From the NCBI RefSeq assembly GCF_004353925.1, contig NZ_SMOK01000022.1:1-64000 (forward strand): DNA of 64,000 nt. Reading direction: 5' to 3'. The position numbers and the translations under genes were made by a program. This document shows, piece after piece, positions 44,750-54,187 of the stretch. Source of the stretch: Pseudomonas sp. H9 (GTDB lineage Bacteria; Pseudomonadota; Gammaproteobacteria; Pseudomonadales; Pseudomonadaceae). Numbering within the stretch: the stretch's first letter is position 1; each line of letters starts with the position of its first letter. A model generated the notes under the pieces. The model searched no databases. It worked only from the letters and a program-made list of their open reading frames with translations, and was not told where the DNA came from.

Positions 44750-44968
44750 AGTCAGTAATTGTTTCTATCTCATCCAGCCCGCCCTGTCACGTGTTGTGAC
44801 TGGCGGGTCATGGACCTGGCTGACAAGGCATAACAATACCCGCATGCTCCAGTTCCATCTGACCAGGTGACGGCCCCGACCGGCCGCCACGCAGTGCGCA
44901 ACACAAGAACAAAACAGGCGTTTTTTTAAATTCTGCCGGCACACTCAAGCTCCGAGGTCAGGGTCACC

Positions 44969-46285
44969 ATGAATAAACACATTGCAGATATAAAGCGTTG
45001 GCGCGTGCAAATCTTTGCCGTTACCTGGATTGCCTACGCTGCGTTCTACTTCACCCGCAAAGCCTTCTCCGTGGCCAAGTTGGGCATCGGCGAAGACCCA
45101 AGCTTCACCCTCGATAAAATGGCCATGGCCAACCTCGACGCCATCTACCTGGCGGCTTACGCAGTAGGGCAGTTCACTTGGGGAATGCTGGCCGACCGTT
45201 TCGGCCCACGGGTGGTAGTACTGGGCGGTCTGATCATCTCTGCAGCAGCCGCTCTGGTCATGGGCAGTTACGCCACCTTCCCGATTTTCGCCACCTGCAT
45301 GCTGGTACAGGGCCTGGCGCAATCTACCGGTTGGGCGGGCTTGTGCAAAAACATCGGTAGCTTCTTCCCGTCATCACAACGCGGTCGGGTGCTGGGGTTG
45401 TGGAGTTCGTGCTACGCCTTCGGTGGCCTGGTCGCCTCGCCGTTTGCCGGCTGGTGGGCCTATACCCTGATCGGCACCTGGCATGCAGCATTCTTCTCCA
45501 GTGCCGCAGTGGTGGCGCTGGTGGCCGTGCTGTTCTTCTTTTTACAGCGCAACAAGCCTGAAGACGTTGGCTTGCCAGCCGTGGAGCCGGAGCCTGAGAG
45601 CATGGTGCCCGGCACCACGATCTGCAGTGTCTGGGCACCGCTGCGCGAGATTCTGCGTAACCGTACGGTGCTGACTCTGGGCCTGGCGTATTTCATGCTC
45701 AAGCCGGCTCGTTACGCGATTCTGTTGTGGGGGCCAGTGATCGTCTTTGAACAAATGCCCTCGGTAGGCAAAGTCGGGGCGGCGATCATTCCCACCGCCT
45801 TCGAACTGGCCGGCCTGCTCGGGCCGATTATGATCGGCCTGGCCTCCGACAAGCTCTTTGGCGCCCGCCGTATGCCGGCCTGTGTCATCAGCTTGCTGGT
45901 ACTGACGGTGGTACTGGCGCTGTTTATGGGCGCAATGCAAAGCGGCAGCGTGGTGCTGGTAGTGGCCTTGCTGTTCGTCATGGGCCTGACCCTGTACGGG
46001 CCTGATTCGATGATCAGCGGTGCAGCGGCCATCGACTTCGGTACCGCCAAAGCGGGCGCAACAGCAGCCGGTTTCGTCAACGGTTGTGGTTCGGTGGGCG
46101 CGATCCTTGGTGGCCTGCTGCCGGGCTATTTCGACGGCGTCACGGTGTTCATCGTGTTTGCCGGTTGCGCGCTGTTCTCGGCGCTGGTCCTGATACCGCA
46201 CTGGAACAGCCGGCCAGCCACGGCTGAACATACCCCGGCGGTTGCACCGAACACCGCCATGGCAATCAAACCGCTGCGTACCTGA
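44969..46285 (+). CDS. MFS transporter of the organophosphate:phosphate antiporter (OPA) type
   Basis: This encodes 438 residues with about 12 membrane helices. The N-terminus (AYAAFYFTRKAFSVAKLGIG) and GQFTWGMLADRFGPRVVVL match OPA/GlpT-like carriers, which move phosphorylated or phosphonate compounds. Only 20 bases separate it from the oxidase gene, so it likely imports that enzyme's substrate. Confidence 0.88.
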   Translation: MNKHIADIKRWRVQIFAVTWIAYAAFYFTRKAFSVAKLGIGEDPSFTLDKMAMANLDAIYLAAYAVGQFTWGMLADRFGPRVVVLGGLIISAAAALVMGSYATFPIFATCMLVQGLAQSTGWAGLCKNIGSFFPSSQRGRVLGLWSSCYAFGGLVASPFAGWWAYTLIGTWHAAFFSSAAVVALVAVLFFFLQRNKPEDVGLPAVEPEPESMVPGTTICSVWAPLREILRNRTVLTLGLAYFMLKPARYAILLWGPVIVFEQMPSVGKVGAAIIPTAFELAGLLGPIMIGLASDKLFGARRMPACVISLLVLTVVLALFMGAMQSGSVVLVVALLFVMGLTLYGPDSMISGAAAIDFGTAKAGATAAGFVNGCGSVGAILGGLLPGYFDGVTVFIVFAGCALFSALVLIPHWNSRPATAEHTPAVAPNTAMAIKPLRT

Positions 46286-46305
46286 TTTCGACGAGGACAC
46301 CGACC

Positions 46306-47697
46306 ATGAGACCCTTCTGGCTGCAACAGGCGCTGGATCAGGAAGATCAATCTGCATGCCCAGCGCTGGCCTCCGACACGCAATGTGATGTGTGCATTGT
46401 CGGCGGTGGTTACACCGGGCTGTGGACCGCACTGATGCTCAAGGAACAGAACCCGGCGCTGGACGTCGTGCTGATCGAAGCCGATGTCTGTGGTGCCGGA
46501 GCCAGTGGGCGCAATGGCGGTTGCGCCTTGTCGTGGTCGGCCAAGTACTTCACCCTTGAACGTTTGTTCGGGATGCAAGAGGCGGTGCGGTTGGTCAAAG
46601 CGTCGGAGCAGAGCATTTATGCAATTGGTGATTTTTGCCGAGCGCATGGCATCGACGCCGACTACCGCCTCGACGGTACCCTGTATACCGCCACCAACCG
46701 CGCCCAGATGGGCGCGACCGATGGCGTCATCGCCGCCCTGGAACGCCAGGGCATCAATTCGTTCCAACGCCTGCCAGTGGAGCAGGTGCAGCGTATGGCA
46801 GGTTCCGCCAAACACCTGGAAGGCTGGTTTTCGCCAGCCGCAGCCACGGTGCAACCGGGCAAGTTGGTGCGTGGTCTGCGCCGGGTGGCGTTGCAAAAAG
46901 GCGTGCGTATTTATGAAGGCACGGCCATGACCGGCCTGCAGGAAGGCCCACGGGCCGGTGTCGAAACCCGCAACGGCACGGTGCGCGCTTCACGCGTGGT
47001 GTTGGCCCTGAATGCCTGGATGGCGCGGGCATTCCCACAGTTCGAACGCAGTGTGGCGATTGTCTCCAGTGACATGATCATCACCGAACCGCGCCCTGAG
47101 CTGCTGCGCCAGATCGGTTTGACCAGTGGCGTCAGCGTCCTGGATTCGCGCATCTTCGTACATTACTACCACAACACCAGCGATGGCCGGCTGATGCTCG
47201 GCAAGGGTGGCAATACCTTCGCCTATGGCGGGCGGATGCTGCCGGTGTTCGACCAGCCTTCGCCTTACGAGGCGCTGTTGCGGCGCAGCCTGGGCGAGTT
47301 TTTCCCGAGCCTGGCGCAGGTGCCGGTGGCCGCGACCTGGAACGGCCCTTCGGATCGTTCGGTCACCGGCTTGCCGTTCTTCGGTCGTCTGGGGGCCCAG
47401 GGCAACGTGTTCTATGGCTTCGGATATTCAGGCAGCGGTGTTGGCCCGTGCCACATGGGCGGGCAGATCCTCTCGTCGCTGGCCATGGGCGTGGACAACG
47501 AATGGACCCGCTCACCGCTGGTCAACGGCCCGTTGGGTTATTTCCCGCCCGAACCGATCCGCTACCTGGGCTCGCTGATGGTGCGCAATGCCATTCGGCG
47601 CAAGGAGCAGGCCGAAGATCACGGCCACCGCCCGCGCCGGATGGACGTACGCCTGGCCCGCTTTGCTGCCGCCGCAGGCAAAACCGACAAAGCCTGA
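46306..47697 (+). CDS. DAO-family FAD-dependent oxidoreductase
   Basis: This encodes 463 residues. The FAD motif is CDVCIVGGGYTGLWTALML, and SGRNGGCALSW is typical of amine and amino acid oxidases of the DAO family. The C-terminal YLGSLMVRNAIRRKEQAED resembles a group found next to aminoethylphosphonate genes (putative aminophosphonate oxidoreductases). The substrate is inferred, not shown; a sarcosine-like or other amine is the alternative. It is cotranscribed with the OPA carrier. Confidence 0.87.
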   Translation: MRPFWLQQALDQEDQSACPALASDTQCDVCIVGGGYTGLWTALMLKEQNPALDVVLIEADVCGAGASGRNGGCALSWSAKYFTLERLFGMQEAVRLVKASEQSIYAIGDFCRAHGIDADYRLDGTLYTATNRAQMGATDGVIAALERQGINSFQRLPVEQVQRMAGSAKHLEGWFSPAAATVQPGKLVRGLRRVALQKGVRIYEGTAMTGLQEGPRAGVETRNGTVRASRVVLALNAWMARAFPQFERSVAIVSSDMIITEPRPELLRQIGLTSGVSVLDSRIFVHYYHNTSDGRLMLGKGGNTFAYGGRMLPVFDQPSPYEALLRRSLGEFFPSLAQVPVAATWNGPSDRSVTGLPFFGRLGAQGNVFYGFGYSGSGVGPCHMGGQILSSLAMGVDNEWTRSPLVNGPLGYFPPEPIRYLGSLMVRNAIRRKEQAEDHGHRPRRMDVRLARFAAAAGKTDKA

Positions 47698-47793
47698 GCA
47701 GTTTTTTTGTCGATTGCCTGAACGAGGATGTATAAACTGCACCCACTTTGCTGGTCGCTACCTGACCCGGCAGTTGAAACAAAGAGAGTCGAG

Positions 47794-48501
47794 ATGGGCG
47801 CACAGTGGAAAGCCAAGCATAGAGAAGCAGCAGCCAACGCCAAAGGCAAGATCATGGGCAAGCTGTCCAAAGAGATTCAGATCGCCGCTAAATCCGGCGC
47901 TGATCCGGACATGAACCCACGCCTGCGCCTGGCCATCGAACAAGCCAAAAAAGCTTCGATGACCCGTGAAACCCTGGAGCGGGCGATTCGCAAAGGCGCC
48001 GGGCTTGATGGTGATGCGGTGCAGTACACCTTGGTTACTTACGAGGGCTTTGCCCCGCACCAGGTACCGCTGATCGTCGAGTGCCTGACCGACAACGTCA
48101 ACCGTACCGTGGCGCAGATCCGCGTCCTGTTCCGCAAGGGGCAGCTCGGCGCCTCCGGTTCGGTGGCCTGGGACTTCAACCATGTCGGCCTGATTGAAGC
48201 CACACCGAAGACCCCTGATGCTGACCCGGAAATGGCGGCCATCGAAGCCGGCGCCCAGGATTTTGCCGAAGGCGAAGAAGAGGGCTCGACCCTGTTCATC
48301 ACCGACACCACTGACCTGGATGCTGTTCAGAAAGCCCTGCCTGACCAGGGTTTCACCGTTATCTCGGCGAAAATCGGTTACACCCCGAAAAACCCAGTCG
48401 GCACCCTGAGCGACGAGCAGCTGGCAGAAGTTGAAGACTTCCTCAGCGCCATCGACGAAAACGACGACGTGCAAAACGTCTACGTAGGCCTGGCCGGCTA
48501 A
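47794..48501 (+). CDS. YebC/PmpR-family protein (YeeN-type paralog)
   Basis: This encodes 235 residues. The N-terminus MGAQWKAKHREAAANAKGK and NRTVAQIRVLFRKGQLGASG are family signatures. The motif MGAQWKAKHRE is that of the shorter YeeN/YebC2 group rather than of the paralog beside ruvC. Members act in DNA binding or in relieving ribosome stalling. The start 47794 has GAGAG upstream. Confidence 0.9.
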   Translation: MGAQWKAKHREAAANAKGKIMGKLSKEIQIAAKSGADPDMNPRLRLAIEQAKKASMTRETLERAIRKGAGLDGDAVQYTLVTYEGFAPHQVPLIVECLTDNVNRTVAQIRVLFRKGQLGASGSVAWDFNHVGLIEATPKTPDADPEMAAIEAGAQDFAEGEEEGSTLFITDTTDLDAVQKALPDQGFTVISAKIGYTPKNPVGTLSDEQLAEVEDFLSAIDENDDVQNVYVGLAG

Positions 48502-48507
48502 ACACCC

Positions 48508-48594
48508 GTGGGAGCAGGCTCGCTGTGGGAGCGGGCTTGCCCCGCGATTCAATTCCACTGATACACCGCAATCGCGGGGCAAGCCCGCTCCCAC
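48508..48594. repeat. REPIN with an extra partial copy
   Basis: A full inverted pair (GTGGGAGCGGGCTTGCCCCG and its complement) is preceded at 48508 by a truncated GTGGGAGCAGGCTCGC. It follows the YebC-type gene. Confidence 0.9.
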
Positions 48595-48716
48595 AACAGA
48601 TGCACCCTGCATTTGTGCATGTCTGATGAGACTTAAGTCCGATGGCGCTCAGTAAATAGCCAGCCATACTCGATATTCGCCCTTTTAAATAACAACAAAC
48701 TCAGGGTTCAGTATCG

Positions 48717-50606
48717 ATGACTTATCAGCACAGCTATGCCCGCTCCATCGCCGATCCTGCCGCTTTCTGGGCCGATCAGGCCGATGATCTGGCCTGGTAC
48801 CGCAAACCCCTCAACACCCTCAGCGAAAATGCCGATGGCACCCACCAGTGGTTTGCCGACGGCCGCCTGAACAGTTGCTACCTGGCCCTGGATCACCAGA
48901 TCGAACAAGGGCGAGGCGAACAAACCGCGCTGATCTACGATTCGCCGGTCACCAGCACTCAGCAGTCCTTCACCTATAACCAGTTGCGCGACGAAGTGGC
49001 GCGCCTGGCCGGGCTGTTGCGTTCGCTCGGGGTGCAGAAGGGTGATGGGGTCATCATCTATATGCCGATGGTGCCGCAGGCGGCGATGGCCATGCTCGCC
49101 TGCGCCCGCATCGGGGCGGTACATTCGGTGGTGTTTGGTGGTTTTGCTGCCAACGAGCTGGCGCTGCGCATCGACGACGCACGCCCGACCTTGCTGCTCA
49201 CCGCGTCGTGCGGGCTGGAGTTCGACCGGGTCATCGAGTACAAACCGCTGGTTGATAAAGCACTGCAACTGGCCCGCCATCAACCGCGCCAAGTGTTGGT
49301 GTTGCAGCGGCCACAGGCCCGGGCCAGCCTGGTCGAGGGGCGTGACCTGGATTGGCAAGACGCCGTGGCCAACGCCAGCGCCGTCGCGCCAGTGGAGCTG
49401 GCAGCCGCCGATCCGCTGTACATCATGTACACCTCCGGCACCACCGGCAAACCCAAGGGCATTGTGCGCGAGAACGGCGGCAACGCTGTTGCTCTACGCT
49501 TCGCCATGCGCCATATCTATGGCATGCAAGCGGGCGATGTGTGGTGGGGGATCTCTGACGTTGGCTGGGTGGTCGGTCATTCGCTGATCGTCTACGGCCC
49601 GTTGATGAACGGCTGCACCACAGTGTTCTACGAGGGCAAGCCAATCCGTACACCGGACGCCGGTGCTTACTGGCGGGTGGTTGAACAGTACCGTGTCAAC
49701 GGCTTGTTCTGTGCCCCGACTGCCATGCGGGCGATCCGCAAGGAAGACCCCGAGGGTGCACTGCTGCGTCGTTACGACCTGAGCTCGTTGCGTCAGTTGT
49801 TCCTGGCCGGCGAGAAGCTGGACTCCAGTACCCACCAGTGGCTGGAGTCGACCAGTGGCAAGGCCGTTCACGACCACTGGTGGCAAACCGAAACCGGTTG
49901 GCCGGTCACCGCACCTTGCGTCGGCCTGGAAGGCAGCGCGGCCCGGCCCGGGTCGAGTAACCGCGCGGTGCCGGGCTACCATGTGCGCGTGCTGGATGAC
50001 GACGGGCAGTTGCTCGCGGCCAACCAGCAAGGCGCAATTGTCATTGCCTTGCCGTTGCCACCGGGTTGCAGCCAGACCTTGTGGGGCGATCATCAGCGTT
50101 ATCTGGATGCCTACCTCACCACCTACCCGGGCTACTACCACACGGGGGACGGCGGCTACCTGGATGATGACGGCTTCGTCTACATCATGGGGCGTACCGA
50201 TGATGTGATTAACGTGTCCGGCCATCGCCTGTCCACCGGTGAAATGGAGGACCTGGTTGCTCGTCATCCGGCGGTGGCCGAGTGTGCGGTGATTGGTGTG
50301 CACGACGACATCAAAGGGCAGGTGCCCTTGGCGCTGGTGGTGCTCAAGGATGGCCAGGCTATCAGTGAAGCGGCGTTGCAGAGCGAGCTGATGGCCAGTG
50401 TCCGCGAGCAGATCGGCGCCTTGGCCTGTTTCAACCAAGTGCGGGTGGTCAAACGCCTGCCCAAGACCCGCTCGGGCAAGATCCTGCGCGCTGTGCTGCG
50501 CAAGATTGCCGACCAACAGGCCTACACGCCACCGTCGACGCTGGATGATCCGGCGGTGCTGGGGGAAATCGAAGCGGTGCTGGCCAGCTTCGCCCGCGTT
50601 GGCTGA
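48717..50606 (+). CDS. prpE: Propionyl-CoA synthetase (AMP-forming)
   Basis: This encodes 629 residues of the acyl-CoA synthetase superfamily. The motifs are YTSGTTGKPKGIV (P-loop), YHTGDGGYLDDDGFVYIMGR and the C-terminal catalytic Lys motif PKTRSGKILR, a site of acetylation control in the family. The N-terminal DPAAFWADQADDLAWYRKP is typical of PrpE. Propionate is the expected substrate, acetate or butyrate possible. Confidence 0.9.
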   Translation: MTYQHSYARSIADPAAFWADQADDLAWYRKPLNTLSENADGTHQWFADGRLNSCYLALDHQIEQGRGEQTALIYDSPVTSTQQSFTYNQLRDEVARLAGLLRSLGVQKGDGVIIYMPMVPQAAMAMLACARIGAVHSVVFGGFAANELALRIDDARPTLLLTASCGLEFDRVIEYKPLVDKALQLARHQPRQVLVLQRPQARASLVEGRDLDWQDAVANASAVAPVELAAADPLYIMYTSGTTGKPKGIVRENGGNAVALRFAMRHIYGMQAGDVWWGISDVGWVVGHSLIVYGPLMNGCTTVFYEGKPIRTPDAGAYWRVVEQYRVNGLFCAPTAMRAIRKEDPEGALLRRYDLSSLRQLFLAGEKLDSSTHQWLESTSGKAVHDHWWQTETGWPVTAPCVGLEGSAARPGSSNRAVPGYHVRVLDDDGQLLAANQQGAIVIALPLPPGCSQTLWGDHQRYLDAYLTTYPGYYHTGDGGYLDDDGFVYIMGRTDDVINVSGHRLSTGEMEDLVARHPAVAECAVIGVHDDIKGQVPLALVVLKDGQAISEAALQSELMASVREQIGALACFNQVRVVKRLPKTRSGKILRAVLRKIADQQAYTPPSTLDDPAVLGEIEAVLASFARVG

Positions 50607-50615
50607 ACGCTGTAG

Positions 50616-50686
50616 GTAGGAACGGGCTTGCCCCGCGATTACGGTGTGACAGATACACCGTAATCGCGGGGCAAGCCCGTTCCTAC
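50616..50686. repeat. REPIN; right arm contains the zapE stop codon
   Basis: GTAGGAACGGGCTTGCCCCG and the inverted GGGCAAGCCCGTTCCTAC lie between convergent prpE and zapE. Both arms share a G-to-A variant (GAACGGG), a compensated change. Confidence 0.92.
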
Positions 50687-51798
50687 TGTAGCTGCCCCAG
50701 GCGGCTACGGGTCCGTGCCAGGTCGCTGGCGCTGCCGACCAGGCTGTCGGCCAGTGGCTGGCTGCCGATCAGTACCAGGTGCTTGTCCTGGTCGTACAGC
50801 ACATCCACCAGATTGATAAAACGCTGTTGCTCGGCAATCGAGCACTCCTCCAGACACGGCAAGCCGTCGACAATCCAGTGATCGAAGCGCTGCGCCAGTT
50901 CCAGGTAGTCGATGACAGCAGTGGGCTGTTCGCACAGCTGGGCGAAGGTGAAGCCCACCGTATCGCCATCGATCAAGCGTGCCTGTAACTGGCGCTGGCC
51001 GACCGTCAACGACTGTGGAGCGCCGTCTAGCGAAGGCAACTGCAACGCCTGGCGTTGTTCAGCCGTGCCCGGCCAAAGGTAATGACCCTGGGTAAAACGC
51101 TGGTGGCAGGTGTTGCCCGGCAGGCTGCGGTAGTCCTGATCGCCGCCCACTTCCAGCACCTGCATCTGCGTGTTGATCAGGCGGATAACCGGCTCGAATC
51201 GTTGATGGTAGAGCGGATTGGGCAGCAGGCCTTCAGGGGCGTAGTTCGACGTCACCAAGACGAAAATACGTCGGGCAAACAACGCCTGGAACAGGCGGGT
51301 GATCAGCATCGCATCGCCGATGTCGTGGACATGGAACTCGTCGAAGCACAGCACCCGGCAGTCCTGTAGCAATTGATCGAGGGTACAGGCCAGGGCGTCT
51401 TCCTGCTGACGGTGCTCGAACATGCCCTGGTGCAGGCGGGCAAAGAAATCATGAAAGTGCATGCGGCGCTTGTGCGCTTGGGGCAGGGCTTGGAAGAAGC
51501 CGTCCAGCAGCCAGCTTTTTCCACGCCCGACTGCACCATACAGATACAGGCTTTGGGCTTTGCCACTGTCGAGGCGTGCCGCCTGGGCCACCAGGTGTTC
51601 AATGACCTGTAATTGGCCCGCGCTCAAGGTAAACCCCTGAGCAGCTGCCTTGTGGTGAAAATGCTGACGAACGGTACCCGCCAGGTTGCCGGCGTTGGCA
51701 TGCACCGGCTTGAAGCGTTGACGCAACGCGCGCAGTGGCGAACGTAACCAGGACGGGCGGGCAGGCAAACTGGGCTCCTTGAGGCGTTCAGGGCTCAA
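50683..51798 (-). CDS. zapE: ZapE/AFG1-type cell-division ATPase
   Basis: This encodes 371 residues of the AFG1/ZapE AAA+ family. Walker A is YLYGAVGRGKSWLLDGFF and Walker B is VLCFDEFHVHDIGDAM. The family helps regulate FtsZ ring constriction under stress. The final TAG lies within the REP arm. It is divergent from the pilus operon. Confidence 0.92.
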   Translation of the reverse strand: MSPERLKEPSLPARPSWLRSPLRALRQRFKPVHANAGNLAGTVRQHFHHKAAAQGFTLSAGQLQVIEHLVAQAARLDSGKAQSLYLYGAVGRGKSWLLDGFFQALPQAHKRRMHFHDFFARLHQGMFEHRQQEDALACTLDQLLQDCRVLCFDEFHVHDIGDAMLITRLFQALFARRIFVLVTSNYAPEGLLPNPLYHQRFEPVIRLINTQMQVLEVGGDQDYRSLPGNTCHQRFTQGHYLWPGTAEQRQALQLPSLDGAPQSLTVGQRQLQARLIDGDTVGFTFAQLCEQPTAVIDYLELAQRFDHWIVDGLPCLEECSIAEQQRFINLVDVLYDQDKHLVLIGSQPLADSLVGSASDLARTRSRLGQLQ

Positions 51799-51978
51799 GG
51801 CTGGGCCTGAGCAAGCGCGGCTAATTTAACCAAAATGGTGCAGGGCTGCCAGCCGTTGGTAGCCGAGACGGCCGGTCAAAATCTTTTGCCAAGCCTGTAC
51901 ATTTCCCTACGGTCTGGCAGGTTTTTTCTTCACTGCTACCCTCTAGGGCAGGTCAATCCTGCTGTGAAGGACGGGATA

Positions 51979-52506
51979 GTGAAAGGACGCTCTCTGGCCG
52001 CGCTGCTCGGGCTGATTATTGCTGACAGTCCGACGGCCGCCCAATTCATGGTCGAAGTCAAAGTGGAGGTTCAGCGCGGTTGCGTGCTCATCCAGCAGCC
52101 CCGTGAGGCCGGCGCCCAGGCATTGGGCGTGATCGATTTTGGCAGCACCGCACGCCTGGACGATCCGTCCGGGCCCAAAACCGGGCAGTTGTTCAGCCAG
52201 CGCCCGCCGCGCCTGGAATGTAACCCGGACACCAGTTATCAGATTCAAGTCGATGGCGGTCAGCACGGCGGTGTAGGCGAGGTGCGCTACCTGGCCAACA
52301 CCCAGTCATTGGCGCAACCGATTCCCTATCGCTTGTATCAGGACCCAGCCTGGCGCGTGCCGTTGCCGGTCAACGACGTCCAGCATGCGCGGGTACCCAG
52401 CAGTGGCTCGGTTGAGCTGCCGTTGTATGCCCGTATCGACAGTTTGGCGCAGATCCCCGCAGTGGGGCGCTATTCGGATTTACTCAAGGTGACCGTTACC
52501 TGGTGA
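51979..52506 (+). CDS. SCPU-domain pilus subunit 1
   Basis: This encodes 175 residues and starts at GTG 51979, with AAGGACGGG upstream. A signal peptide (SLAALLGLIIADSPTAA) leads to a spore coat U (SCPU) domain with Cys residues in QRGCVLI and RLECNP, ending GRYSDLLKVTVTW. It is the first gene of an archaic chaperone-usher operon of CupE/Csu type. It is probably a minor or adapter subunit. Confidence 0.85.
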   Translation: MKGRSLAALLGLIIADSPTAAQFMVEVKVEVQRGCVLIQQPREAGAQALGVIDFGSTARLDDPSGPKTGQLFSQRPPRLECNPDTSYQIQVDGGQHGGVGEVRYLANTQSLAQPIPYRLYQDPAWRVPLPVNDVQHARVPSSGSVELPLYARIDSLAQIPAVGRYSDLLKVTVTW

Positions 52507-52555
52507 AGGTCACTGCATCGCCTGTGAAGGGGTGCCTGCTAAAGGAACTGGCAGT

Positions 52556-53086
52556 ATGAAAAAAGTCCTGTTGTTGAGTATTGGACCGCTGTTGCTAGTG
52601 AGCCCGGATGCCTTGGCGGGTGTGAGCGGGCATATCCAGGCGCGGCTGGTGATCAGCGCCGCCTGCCAGATCAGTGGCGACCCCGGCAACGCCCTCGATC
52701 ATGCCGGAAGCGGAGTGCTGGATTTCGGCAGCCAGGGCCCGAGCTGGAGCCGCCCATTGCGCTCGCACCTGGATGAAGAAGGCGAAGCCGGCAGCCTGCA
52801 GGTGCGCTGTAACCCCTCGGTGCGGGCGTTCACCGTGAGTATCAACGGCGGTGCCAATGGTGATGGCGCCAATCGCCGTTTGAGCAATGGTCGTGAGCTG
52901 ATTCCCTATCAATTGTCGGCTGATCCTTCAGGCAACGCTCGCTATGGCATCGGCCAGCAACGCAATTTTTCGATCAACAGCGCGGCACAGATCCCCATTC
53001 CGATTTACGGCGCGGTGGTGGCTCATCCCCAGGCGCTGCCCGCCGGTATTTATCGCGACACCCTGATGGTGACCCTGGACTGGTAA
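52556..53086 (+). CDS. SCPU-domain pilus subunit 2
   Basis: This encodes 176 residues with signal peptide KKVLLLSIGPLLLVSPDALA and an SCPU domain (SAACQISGDPGNALDHAG, RCNPSVRAF), ending GIYRDTLMVTLDW. The ATG has AAGGAAC upstream. It is a probable minor subunit of the pilus. Confidence 0.86.
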   Translation: MKKVLLLSIGPLLLVSPDALAGVSGHIQARLVISAACQISGDPGNALDHAGSGVLDFGSQGPSWSRPLRSHLDEEGEAGSLQVRCNPSVRAFTVSINGGANGDGANRRLSNGRELIPYQLSADPSGNARYGIGQQRNFSINSAAQIPIPIYGAVVAHPQALPAGIYRDTLMVTLDW

Positions 53087-53103
53087 CACGCAAGGAGTGA
53101 CTT

Positions 53104-53637
53104 ATGCAGCCTTATCTTACTCGCTTCATCTTTGCAGGCCTGGGCCTGGCCTTATGCACGCAGGCTCAGGCGGTGAGTGTCACCGGGCAGATCAACGCCT
53201 CCCTGACCCTGACCGCCAGTTGCCAGGTCAATGGTTCCAGCGGCAGCAGCGGCCTGAACTTTGGTGCGTTGAATTTTGGCACCACGGAGGCGCTGTTTAC
53301 CCAGGCGGCCGGTCAGGTGCTGGGCGGCGGAGGCGGTGCCATGAGCATTCTGTGCTCCAACGGCGTAGTGCCGGTGATCAAAGTCGGCGCCGGCGCCCAT
53401 GACGCCCAGTCGGTGGGTGGCACGCGGGCCTTGGCCGACGGGGCGGGCAACTTTGTGCCCTACGACTTCTATACCGATTCAGGGCATACGCAACTGCTCG
53501 CGATTAACGGCACGATTACCCTGCCAACCAGTACCGGCGTGGCACAAACGGTCAACCTCTATGGCCTGGCCAAAGGCAAAGCCGGCTTGCCGGCGGGGGT
53601 CTACACCGACACGGTGAACGTCGAGTTGAGTTTCTGA
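53104..53637 (+). CDS. SCPU-domain pilus subunit 3, likely major pilin
   Basis: This encodes 177 residues. The signal peptide is followed by SVTGQINASLTLTASCQVNG, close to the CsuA/B and CupE1 type of major pilin, with a Gly-rich body and the C-terminal GVYTDTVNVELSF. Its small size and composition favour the shaft-forming role. It has an AAGGAG ribosome site. Confidence 0.86.
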   Translation: MQPYLTRFIFAGLGLALCTQAQAVSVTGQINASLTLTASCQVNGSSGSSGLNFGALNFGTTEALFTQAAGQVLGGGGGAMSILCSNGVVPVIKVGAGAHDAQSVGGTRALADGAGNFVPYDFYTDSGHTQLLAINGTITLPTSTGVAQTVNLYGLAKGKAGLPAGVYTDTVNVELSF

Positions 53638-53640
53638 GGC

Positions 53641-54144
53641 GTGCGCCGCCCTCTGTCTGTGCTGCTGGCGGGGCTGCTGTGCCTGGCACCGGCGCCCTTG
53701 CCGGCGGCGCTTACCAGCACGTTTCAAGTCAGCGCCCAAGTGGTGGCGGGGTGCCTGGTGGTTGGCGGTGTGAGCACCTACGGCAACCTTGATTTTGGCA
53801 ATTATTCGGCATTGATCAGCGGCCCGGTGACCACCGCCTTGAGCGGCACGACGGTGACCTTGCAATGCACGCCGGGGGTGAATCTGAGCATGAGTATCAA
53901 TGCCGGGCAGAACAGCAGCAGCGGCAGCCGCAATCTCAAACGCAGTAGCAGCTCACAGTTGGTGGCGTATCAATTGTTCAGCGATGCCGGGTTCAGTCAG
54001 AACCTGGGTATCGACCAGTCAGTGGCGCTGAGCTACAGCGACGCCAATACCATCAAGTTACCGGTGTACGCCCGCGCACAGTTGACCGGCACGTTACCGG
54101 CCGGCAGTTACACCGATGTGGTGCAAGTGCAGTTGACCTGGTGA
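53641..54144 (+). CDS. SCPU-domain pilus subunit 4
   Basis: This encodes 167 residues starting at GTG 53641, three bases after the previous stop, so translation is coupled. The signal peptide is LSVLLAGLLCLAPAPLPAA; the SCPU domain has VVAGCLVVGG and LQCTPGVNL and ends GSYTDVVQVQLTW. It is a minor subunit or adapter. Confidence 0.85.
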   Translation: MRRPLSVLLAGLLCLAPAPLPAALTSTFQVSAQVVAGCLVVGGVSTYGNLDFGNYSALISGPVTTALSGTTVTLQCTPGVNLSMSINAGQNSSSGSRNLKRSSSSQLVAYQLFSDAGFSQNLGIDQSVALSYSDANTIKLPVYARAQLTGTLPAGSYTDVVQVQLTW

Positions 54145-54187
54145 GAAGGACTCGCCGGGTGTATTCGACCGTCAAGGAGAGGTTCCG

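Noticed and set aside
49494..50516. 340-residue minus-strand frame within prpE
   Set aside because: It is a shadow frame; the sense strand carries all synthetase motifs.
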